Shown here: positions 6,635 through 12,262 of the stretch, piece by piece | Layout of the letters: the number at the start of each line of letters is the position of its first letter | Position numbering within the stretch: position 1 is the stretch's first letter | NCBI GenBank assembly: GCA_030631125.1 | Contig: DAOVLS010000009.1 | Span: forward strand, 1-17,496 | Length of the DNA: 17,496 nt | Direction of reading: 5' to 3' | Source of the DNA: Planctomycetales bacterium | GTDB lineage: Bacteria > Planctomycetota > Phycisphaerae > SM23-33 | The notes under the pieces: generated by a model | Database searches by the model: none | What the model saw: the letters and a program-made list of their open reading frames with translations, nothing else | What the model was told of the DNA's origin: nothing | Position numbers and translations under genes: made by a program

Positions 6635-7063
6635 TCACGTTTTTAGTGTTCCTGTAATCTGAATTCTCAAATTCGCCACCGCCCCGATCGGGACGCCGGT
6701 ATCGCCCGTCCGGTACCAGAAGTTCCAGCGTGGCATGTCGAACACGCCGCCTGGCGAGTCCGAGGCGTTCAGCGCGTCGATTTTGCCTTGTACCTCCGCC
6801 ACCAAGTCGGTGATCTTCTGGTCGCAGACGGATTTTTCCGCCCGCGTGCAGACCTGTACCTGCACAAGCACGTCCCAGTTGGCCTTGTCGCCCTCGCCGC
6901 CCCGCCGAACGGCACTGTCCGGTGCCAGGCTGCAAACCGGAACCTGCTGCTGTTTTAACGGGTTGATAACGCCCCGTTTCACTGCGATTAAAACGCCGGA
7001 CAAGACCAGTGCATTCAGCGCCGTTTCAACCGCGTCGATCACAGTGTCGATTTTATTTGCCAT
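6635..7063 (-). CDS. Probable tail terminator / tail completion protein
   Basis: 142 residues from ATG 7063; the ribosome site is weak (TCTGGAAAAA). The layout matches small alpha/beta tail terminators of the lambda gpU kind: an N-terminal helix (residues 4-20, IDTVIDAVETALNAL), strands around residues 24-45, a central 'KANWDVLVQVQVCTRAEKSV' strand-helix, a long helix (ITDLVAEVQGKIDAL), and a C-terminal strand pair ending VANLRIQITGTLKT. Terminators cap the tail tube and join it to the head. The neighbours fit: the neck-completion gene is upstream and the probable tube gene downstream. Family assignment is inferred from pattern, length and position. Confidence 0.58.
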   Translation of the reverse strand: MANKIDTVIDAVETALNALVLSGVLIAVKRGVINPLKQQQVPVCSLAPDSAVRRGGEGDKANWDVLVQVQVCTRAEKSVCDQKITDLVAEVQGKIDALNASDSPGGVFDMPRWNFWYRTGDTGVPIGAVANLRIQITGTLKT

Positions 7064-7137
7064 TTTTTCCAGACTGTAGGCTGTAGGCTTTAGGCTGTAG
7101 GTCTACAGTCTCCGGCCTACGGCCTTCTGTTTTTCCG
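7064..7137. repeat. Heptamer-repeat hairpin without core
   Basis: TAGGCTG-family heptamers form GACTGTAG (7072-7079) opposite CTACAGTC (7103-7110), with other pairing registers possible. The arms meet directly at GTAGGTCTACAG and lack the CGTAG core hairpin. The TAG stop of the upstream gene (7138-7140) lies just outside the block. Confidence 0.82.
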
Positions 7138-7734
7138 CTACCATTGTTTCGCATACTCATCCAACTCGTCCTGCATCGCGTCGGTCATTGTCGGAAGCGC
7201 GGCATCGACGCCTTTTGTCAACCAGGCAAAGGCCGGAATCGTTACGCTCGCGACCAGTATCCAATGCAACTCAAAGCCCCGCAAACTCCCGCGAGATCGC
7301 ATCTGCCGAACCAGCAGGGACGGCTTGCCCTTTCGCGGGATAAGGTCGAGGTCCGGCATATCGCGGGGACTGCTGAATTTTTTCGCTTCGTCGCTGATCG
7401 GCACCGCCAGCGCCTTGGCGTTGGTCGGGTAGATCGTCCCGCCGGTCTCCAGTATCCCGGCATAAACGTGGGCGGGATGTTCAACGGGTACGCCGATCGC
7501 TCCGGTACCGGAGTTAATCATCCAGCCTTTCACCGACGTGGCCAGCCCGTCCGCTGGACGCTGCATCGTGAGGCCCAGGTCGCCGCGTATGAGGCTATCA
7601 GTAACCGCGTCCTGCCCGACGGCGAGGGCAACGCCAAGGCCCGCAGAGATGGCCTCAGCGGCCTTGTCTGCCAGTTTCGCGTTGCGGGCGAACTTTCGCC
7701 TGGTAGATGCCGGAATTTCCAAAGTAACTATCAC
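7138..7734 (-). CDS. Head-tail joining / tail completion protein, HK97 gp10 or Mu gpG-like
   Basis: 198 residues from GTG 7734, with GGAG (plus-strand 7744-7747) 9 bases upstream. Residues about 88-112 (HPAHVYAGILETGGTIYPTN, then AKALAVPI) carry the 'hxxYxxxxExGGxIxPKxxKxLxxPI' signature found in phage virion-morphogenesis and neck proteins of the HK97 gp10 / Mu gpG type. An alanine-rich helix (residues 20-45) comes before it. The C-terminal part (FAWLTKGVDAALPTMTDAMQ) is the usual closing helix that begins after 'P-F-L' or similar. These proteins sit at the connector and help attach the tail. The position between connector and terminator-like gene agrees. Confidence 0.72.
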   Translation of the reverse strand: MIVTLEIPASTRRKFARNAKLADKAAEAISAGLGVALAVGQDAVTDSLIRGDLGLTMQRPADGLATSVKGWMINSGTGAIGVPVEHPAHVYAGILETGGTIYPTNAKALAVPISDEAKKFSSPRDMPDLDLIPRKGKPSLLVRQMRSRGSLRGFELHWILVASVTIPAFAWLTKGVDAALPTMTDAMQDELDEYAKQW

Positions 7735-7836
7735 TGCGCGTCGCTCCGTGCAGGCTTTAGGCTGTAGGCTTTAGGCTGTAGGTTTTCACGTAGTGATGCT
7801 ACGCATTCCTACGGCCTCCAGCCTCCAGCCTGTGGC
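7735..7836. repeat. Heptamer-armed core-hairpin element, copy E
   Basis: Heptamers TTTAGGC and TGTAGGC lead into core CGTAG (7789-7793), loop TGATG, CTACG (7799-7803). A complementary arm of CAGCCTC/CGGCCTC heptamers follows. The left edge shares CTCCGTGCAGGCTTTAGGCT with copy F (CTCCATGCAGGCTTTAGGCT), so similarity runs from the ribosome site of the downstream gene into the repeat. The right edge supplies the TAG stop (7837-7839) of the connector gene. Confidence 0.88.
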
Positions 7837-8445
7837 CTACAGTAATCTTCTATACCTTCTCATCGTCGCTACTACGCCGGGTAAGAGTTTGTCCTGTGCG
7901 TACGCCGATACCGATCCGCCCTGCACCGATTCACTGTTCAGACCCTTGGACATTCGGCGCTGGTACACGAACCCCGCCTGGTCGAGTGCGGCCTCTACGA
8001 TGTCGTCGGGCAGTGCGGTCTCGCCTTCATTGATCGGATCGCCGGCGGCGATGTACCCGCCGACGTATTCGACCTGGACGGTGAGGTTGCCCATAAGCCA
8101 GTAGCACGCGATCCTGTGCAGCAGGCCGAGCGGCTTGTCTATCTGGTAGTCGTCGTTTTCTACCAGTGCGTCGGCGTCGGCGTGATCGCCGTAGAGCGCT
8201 TCCTTGATCGACGTAATCGAGATAACCGGACGGCACGCCAGTATGACGGTCTTGAGCCGATCGTCGCGGACGGTGATCGTCTCGGTCAGCGTGGTTTCTT
8301 CCAGAGCGGGCACGCCCTGGCATATCCGCCCGCCCTCACCGGCCAGTTGCGCCGAGACGCCGGTGAGAATCTGCGTAATCAGCGAATCGTGGCCGGCGCC
8401 GGCAACGTCGTACCGCGTCTTGAATTGTCCCAATGTACAAAGCAT
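7837..8445 (-). CDS. Head-tail connector (gp6-like adaptor)
   Basis: 202 residues from ATG 8445. I chose this over an ATG at 8460 because the GGAG (plus-strand 8455-8458) lies 9 bases before 8445 and inside the longer reading. The N-terminus (MLCTLGQFKTRYDVAGAGHD, then SLITQILTGVSAQL) is the typical opening of phage gp6-like connector proteins. The middle has the usual beta hairpins (ETTLTETITVRDDRLKTVIL, then RPVISITSIKEA, then LVENDDYQID). The C-terminus holds helices with an alanine-rich 'ALPDDIVEAALDQAGFVYQR'. Such proteins form the ring under the portal that receives the tail. The stop codon is the TAG of a repeat heptamer, so the final residues (RRYRRLL) end exactly at the array. Confidence 0.75.
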   Translation of the reverse strand: MLCTLGQFKTRYDVAGAGHDSLITQILTGVSAQLAGEGGRICQGVPALEETTLTETITVRDDRLKTVILACRPVISITSIKEALYGDHADADALVENDDYQIDKPLGLLHRIACYWLMGNLTVQVEYVGGYIAAGDPINEGETALPDDIVEAALDQAGFVYQRRMSKGLNSESVQGGSVSAYAQDKLLPGVVATMRRYRRLL

Positions 8446-8548
8446 GTCGCGTTGCTCCATGCAGGCTTTAGGCTATAGGCTTTAGGCTGTAGGTTTTCAC
8501 GTAGTGATGCTACGCATTCCCTACAGCCTCCAGCCTACGGTCTAATCC
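8446..8548. repeat. Heptamer-armed core-hairpin element, copy F
   Basis: Arms AGGCTGTAGG (8484-8493) and CCTACAGCCT (8520-8529) enclose CGTAG (8500-8504), loop TGATG, CTACG (8510-8514). Its arms and core match those of copies A and B. The Shine-Dalgarno leader of the connector gene is its left edge. Confidence 0.9.
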
Positions 8549-8821
8549 CTATTTATTCTTCCCGCCCGTCACCTGCTTATCGCGGGGCGGTTTCTGCTGT
8601 TTGCTTACGGGGCTGACATATTTCTTTCCGTACGCCTTTGCATCGGACGCCGTCATGGACAGCGTGTCGCCTTCTCTGGAGACGATTCCGCCGTGCGATA
8701 TTGATTGTTTGACTACCATCACGGTTACCATCCTTTCCGGTTTCGCATCCGCCGGTCCTTGACCCTGAGGTTCAGGCTCGATGGGTGGCTGCTGATCTGG
8801 GTTGCCGTTTTGCTCTGTCAT
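8549..8821 (-). CDS. Small head-module protein of unknown function
   Basis: 90 residues from ATG 8821, preceded by GAGGAG at a normal spacing. The first 30 residues are Gln/Pro/Glu-rich and probably disordered (NPDQQPPIEPEPQGQGPADA). Residues about 31-75 form a compact segment (VMVVKQSISHGGIVSREGDT, then LSMTASDAKAYGKKYVSPVS). The end is lysine-rich. Its pattern resembles that of the 56-residue product at 5802-5972. Short proteins of this type often lie between capsid decoration and connector genes in Mu-like and other phages, where they are usually annotated as hypothetical. I assign no function. The TAG stop is adjacent to the repeat block. Confidence 0.65.
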   Translation of the reverse strand: MTEQNGNPDQQPPIEPEPQGQGPADAKPERMVTVMVVKQSISHGGIVSREGDTLSMTASDAKAYGKKYVSPVSKQQKPPRDKQVTGGKNK

Positions 8822-8912
8822 AATTTCTCCTCGCCTTCCGGGTCCCGGCGTGTGGCCGGGACCCGGAGGTCGCTTGGTCCCGACGTGCGGCGGGACGGTT
8901 TCCGCTTATTGG
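8822..8912 (-). promoter_or_regulatory. GC-rich intergenic hairpin pair
   Basis: A perfect 12-bp stem, CCGGGTCCCGGC (8838-8849) with GCCGGGACCCGG (8855-8866), closes a 5-nt loop. A weaker 6-bp stem lies at 8877-8882 / 8891-8896. They separate the decoration-like gene from the next gene, just ahead of its GAGGAG ribosome site. No U-run follows on the minus strand, so a processing or attenuation hairpin is more likely than an intrinsic terminator. This boundary has no heptamer array. Confidence 0.6.
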
Positions 8913-9749
8913 TTAAACGCTGATCGCCGGTGGCGCGGTTACTCCGGCCAGGCCGACGACGATCCAGCCGACCGTTCCGTCAACGTACAACAGCGTCGCC
9001 GTATCGCCCGCATCGGCGAATACAATCGTGGCGAAGCCCGTCATGGTCGTCGGCGTCAGAGTTCCGGTACCGCCGCCGTCGGTGGTCAGGCTGATCGTCA
9101 ATAACTGACCCGCCGTACCGTTGGCCAGCGTCAGCGCCTCGGCGTCGGCTCCTGTGGTTTTGGAGACGAACGCATGAGTTATCGGGATCGCCAGAGAGTC
9201 GGCTGCGCTGGTAGTCGCGCCGGTAAGGAAGCCCGGCACGATCAGCGACGCCTGCGTCTTCAATGCCCCCGTCACCGCCAGCCGCTGCTCTGCCGATCCG
9301 GCCACCAGGAGGACCGTTACGTCATTGTCGGCTGCGTCAACGGCAGTTATCGCCATTGCACACCATCGCTGTGTGGATGCGTCGTCGGTGTCCAGCACAA
9401 AGGCCTTGCCGCCGGTACCCGCCGTCAGCAGTTCGCCGACGGCGATAGCCTCGCCGGAAGTAACGGTTCCCCGTGTTCCGATCGGGGCGTAGCGGGTCTG
9501 GGCGTCGGCTGCTGCGGTAATCTCGCAGACGCCGACCACCATGTCGGTTACGGCGGTGGCCTTGACAACCGTCCCGGCTGCCGAGAGTTTGACGAACGTT
9601 TTTGTCGTTACGCCGCCCGATCCGGCCTTGGCGGTGTACGCGCCGGAGATCGGTGTGGCGGCCCTGGCGGGGACGAATACCACCGCCAGAAAAACGGCAA
9701 CTATCGCTACGAGCGACACAAATACTGCTGCTAATGTTTTCCGCTTCAT
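8913..9749 (-). CDS. Capsid decoration-like protein (DUF2190-like) with apparent signal peptide
   Basis: 278 residues from ATG 9749, with AGGAG spaced 7 bases (ACAGGAGAAAGATT). The frame stays open to 9863 but the added 38 residues are Arg/Lys-rich translated repeat, so I reject that start. Residues 1-31 look like a Sec signal: KRK, a hydrophobic run (LAAVFVSLVAIVAVFLAVVF), then PARAA with an A-x-A cleavage pattern. Residues about 45-165 fit small head-decoration proteins (TDMVVGVCEITAAADAQTRY, then TVTSGEAIAVGELLTAGTGG, then CAMAITAVDAADNDVTVLLV). Residues about 195-278 form a second beta-rich domain (ANGTAGQLLTISLTTDGG, then FADAGDTATLLYVDGTVGWI). The place right after the major capsid gene supports a head-surface role. 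The signal peptide is unexpected for a virion protein that assembles in the cytoplasm. Confidence 0.68.
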   Translation of the reverse strand: MKRKTLAAVFVSLVAIVAVFLAVVFVPARAATPISGAYTAKAGSGGVTTKTFVKLSAAGTVVKATAVTDMVVGVCEITAAADAQTRYAPIGTRGTVTSGEAIAVGELLTAGTGGKAFVLDTDDASTQRWCAMAITAVDAADNDVTVLLVAGSAEQRLAVTGALKTQASLIVPGFLTGATTSAADSLAIPITHAFVSKTTGADAEALTLANGTAGQLLTISLTTDGGGTGTLTPTTMTGFATIVFADAGDTATLLYVDGTVGWIVVGLAGVTAPPAISV

Positions 9750-9883
9750 AATCTTTCTCCTGTTCTTCCGCCGCGAACCCCGCGAACCAAAGAAACATAC
9801 TGCTGTTTTTTTAGTCCGCGTTGTTCGCGGCTTATTTCCCTGTTTTTCTGTTTTCCTGACCACTGACTACTGGCTACCGGCCA
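9750..9883. repeat. Intergenic repeat region: CGCGAAC repeats and a short CTACTGA heptamer array
   Basis: Next to the decoration gene is a 9-bp quasi-repeat (CCGCGAACC, CCGCGAACC) at about 9770-9788. A small CCGCG/CGCGG hairpin follows near 9822-9836. At 9857-9888 is a heptamer-like array (CCACTGACTACTGGCTACCG). The array supplies the TAG stop of the major capsid gene (9884-9886). No convincing gene is present. An extension of the decoration frame passes through it but encodes only translated repeat. Confidence 0.7.
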
Positions 9884-11224
9884 CTAACTTGCTGCCGACT
9901 TGGCCACGACGATCGCGTCGGCGTCCGCTTCCTGGCAATCGACGTGTGCGATACCGCGTATCGCCGTCATGTCGGAGCCGAACCATATGTGTTCGCTCTT
10001 GGCGATTTCGATCTCGCGGACCATGCCGAAGTAGTGGCTCTTCTCCAGGTCGCCGAAGAAACCGTACTTCGTGCCGGCGGTAACGGCTGCCTTGGCGGGC
10101 ATCCGATTGCACATCGAGTACGGATACCCGTCGATGGTGTTGGGTTCGCCGCCGTTGCCCCGGTCGTACAGCGGTACGCCGGTCGTCGCTCGGATATTGC
10201 GGAGCGCCCTTTGAACCGACAGGCTGAAGCCCCACGCGGCCTTGTCGATCGCGTAGTCCTTTGTCAGGCCGGCGATCACGTTGGATACGTCGGTTTCGTC
10301 GATCGTCGCCATCGTGGTGTGCCCGGAGGCAGCCGTAACGGCGGAGATGTTCAATGACTCAAGTATGCCGGTGATCCCGCCGTAATCGGCTGTGCCGTCG
10401 CCGTTGACAACGGCGTTGTCGAAGGCGTACTGCATGGCATAGACGATCTCCAACCCGGCCAACTGGCCGATGTCCGCCAGCATATTGGCGAACCGGAACA
10501 TCTCGTTGGGGATACCGCTCAGGACAGCCCACTTCTCCGGCTGCAACTGGACGGTATCGAAGGTGATGCCGCTCTGTGCGATCTGCGCGGCCACCGCCGT
10601 CGGGTGCGCCGTCATTCCGGCGGTGCGCTTGGGGTACGTGGTAGTCCCGAACGTCACCAGCGGCACGCGCCTCATAAGAGGGTAGAGTTGTCCGACCGCT
10701 TCGACGTTGCGGATCAGTTCGGCCCGAAACTCGTTGGATACCAGTTCGGCGCCGGAGCCGCTGAGTGACGGATCGATGTCGGCGTCTTTTCTGACGGACT
10801 CCGCGATCTCCCGCGTGCGCTGCGGAAGGTCGCTGACGTCGCGGGCATAGACCTTGAACAACTTGACTGCCAGTTCTGCGCCGAACCGTTCGGCGGTTTC
10901 GTCCGACATGAAGCATCGACTGTCGGCGAGCATCTGCATCCGGGCCGACCGGCCCGACGGAACTCGCACGCCGAGTCCGTGAACGGACAGGCCCAGCCGC
11001 TTCGCTTCGCGGACGGCCTCGGTCTGGGCGTCCACGTCCTTACGCAATTGCTCTACGGCGGCGGTCAGTTCGACTGTTCCGGCGTAGCCTTTGCCTTCGT
11101 CGCTGTCGGAGTAGCCCTGAATGTCTTTGGCGATAGCCGCGATGGCCTTGTCGTCTCTTTCCGCCGGGTCCTTGGCTATCTCGTCGGCAAGTTTTGCCAG
11201 TAATTCTTTTACTTTGGGAGGCAT
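9884..11224 (-). CDS. Major capsid protein, HK97 fold
   Basis: 446 residues from ATG 11224, with AAGGA 8 bases upstream. Residues about 1-75 are charged and helical (KELLAKLADEIAKDPAERDD, then LTAAVEQLRKDVDAQTEAV), as in the scaffolding delta domain of HK97-type capsid precursors. The remainder follows the HK97 layout: an N-arm and E-loop region around residues 150-230 (GAELVSNEFRAELIRNVEAV, then LQPEKWAVLSGIPNEMFRFA), then P- and A-domain segments (NGDGTADYGGITGILE; GVPLYDRGNGGEPNTIDGYP; KYGFFGDLEKSHYFGMVREI). The position after the prohead protease fits processing of the delta domain. The cleavage site cannot be fixed from sequence alone. No cross-linking Lys/Asn pair is claimed. The TAG stop is in repeat sequence. 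Confidence 0.9.
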   Translation of the reverse strand: MPPKVKELLAKLADEIAKDPAERDDKAIAAIAKDIQGYSDSDEGKGYAGTVELTAAVEQLRKDVDAQTEAVREAKRLGLSVHGLGVRVPSGRSARMQMLADSRCFMSDETAERFGAELAVKLFKVYARDVSDLPQRTREIAESVRKDADIDPSLSGSGAELVSNEFRAELIRNVEAVGQLYPLMRRVPLVTFGTTTYPKRTAGMTAHPTAVAAQIAQSGITFDTVQLQPEKWAVLSGIPNEMFRFANMLADIGQLAGLEIVYAMQYAFDNAVVNGDGTADYGGITGILESLNISAVTAASGHTTMATIDETDVSNVIAGLTKDYAIDKAAWGFSLSVQRALRNIRATTGVPLYDRGNGGEPNTIDGYPYSMCNRMPAKAAVTAGTKYGFFGDLEKSHYFGMVREIEIAKSEHIWFGSDMTAIRGIAHVDCQEADADAIVVAKSAAS

Positions 11225-11236
11225 AGATTCATTCCT

Positions 11237-12262
11237 TTATTTGAGTGCCTGCCGCAGGCTCGCTGCGGCTTCCTGTAAATTGGCCCCATCGCTCTCGTCG
11301 GCATCGGGTGTCTTTTCATCGGCGGACGGGGCATCCGTTTCCTGCCGAGCAGACATACCGAGCGGATCAGACGAGAGGGTGATCAGTTCGCGGACTTCCG
11401 CGATGGTGTCGAGTGTGCTGGCGTTCATTTCTTCAAACTTGGACTGGAGTTCACCGATTGCGGATTGCAGATCGCGGATCGCGGATTGAACAGAATCGCC
11501 GTCGGATGGGGCTTTTATCACGTCGTAGCCCTCTGGCAGGATACGTACGTCGTGTCCGCCCTTGAGTTGTTCAGTTATTTTCGCCGCGATGTGCTTCTCG
11601 AATTCGTCGAGTGCGGCCTCACCGTCTTTGCCGAACATCTTGGCAGTGAGTATCTGGATGGCTCCCCAGTTTGACCCCACGGAAACCGCCGATATTTCCA
11701 GCAGTTCGATCTCGGTATAGACCCGCAGCCGATCATCGTCGGCAAAACCGGCGGCGGCGAGGGCTTCGCGGATTTCCGGGAACTCTCTGCCGAGGTCGGC
11801 TGCCGAGCCGTACACCCAACGGATCGGTATAAAGCCGATCGAGAACATGATCCCTTTGCCGTTGGGGTCCTTGCTCAGTTTCCACCACTGCTCGGCGGGG
11901 CTTTGGGGGTCGTCCACAAAACGAAAATCGCAGGGAACTATCTCTTGTTTGATTTCGATCTTCATCACCCAACCGATTTGACCGGGCTTTCCAGTGGCCG
12001 GGCGGTGGTCGTGGTTGGACATGAACGGACTGGTGCCGCCTGTGAATTTTCCAAGTCGGGCTTTGAATGCCTTGGGGAGAATTATCTCATTGTCGCGGTC
12101 AACCTGGATAGTGCTTGCAACGCCGCTAATGGTCCGGTTTTCCAGGTCCACGCCGCCGGTTTTACCTCCGGCAACACCCCATATGAATCGCCCCTTTGCT
12201 TCGTCACTACTACGATCCACTGTCCCTTTTTCAAGGCCGATTGTATTATTCGTCTGTGGCAT
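11237..12262 (-). CDS. Prohead maturation protease (HK97 family) with C-terminal coiled coil
   Basis: 341 residues from ATG 12262, with AGGAG 7 bases upstream inside the end of the portal gene. The protease part (residues about 35-210) has the herpesvirus/HK97-type signature: FMSNHDHRPATGKPGQIGWV around the catalytic His, IMFSIGFIPIRW with the candidate catalytic Ser, and ELLEISAVSVGSNWGAIQIL, which is the usual closing motif. The C-terminal 130 residues are acidic and helical (SVQSAIRDLQSAIGELQSKF, then MNASTLDTIAEVRELI) and may act as scaffold during assembly. The gene overlaps the portal gene by 17 bp and ends 12 bp before the capsid gene, so it is translated in a tight packaging/head operon. 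Part of the helical region is encoded by a 7-bp tandem repeat. Confidence 0.85.
   Translation of the reverse strand: MPQTNNTIGLEKGTVDRSSDEAKGRFIWGVAGGKTGGVDLENRTISGVASTIQVDRDNEIILPKAFKARLGKFTGGTSPFMSNHDHRPATGKPGQIGWVMKIEIKQEIVPCDFRFVDDPQSPAEQWWKLSKDPNGKGIMFSIGFIPIRWVYGSAADLGREFPEIREALAAAGFADDDRLRVYTEIELLEISAVSVGSNWGAIQILTAKMFGKDGEAALDEFEKHIAAKITEQLKGGHDVRILPEGYDVIKAPSDGDSVQSAIRDLQSAIGELQSKFEEMNASTLDTIAEVRELITLSSDPLGMSARQETDAPSADEKTPDADESDGANLQEAAASLRQALK
11454..11488. repeat. Intragenic heptamer array in the protease gene
   Basis: Five consecutive 7-bp units (CCGATTG, CGGATTG, CAGATCG, CGGATCG, CGGATTG). Three units equal 21 bp, so the array encodes a seven-residue period on the minus strand (QSAIRDLQSAIGELQS), which reads as coiled-coil heptads. 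Confidence 0.78.

Noticed and set aside
7064..7137. tRNA or structured non-coding RNA gene
   Set aside because: The only structure is the heptamer hairpin. No tRNA arms, anticodon or CCA end can be found.
3574..8548. Repeat blocks as phage attachment sites or insertion sequences
   Set aside because: No transposase or integrase is visible, the blocks have no target duplications I can identify, and they recur at successive gene boundaries instead of flanking a region.
9750..9863. 38-residue N-terminal extension of the decoration-like protein
   Set aside because: Very basic and low complexity, encoded by intergenic CGCGAAC repeats. The ATG at 9749 has a well-spaced AGGAG.
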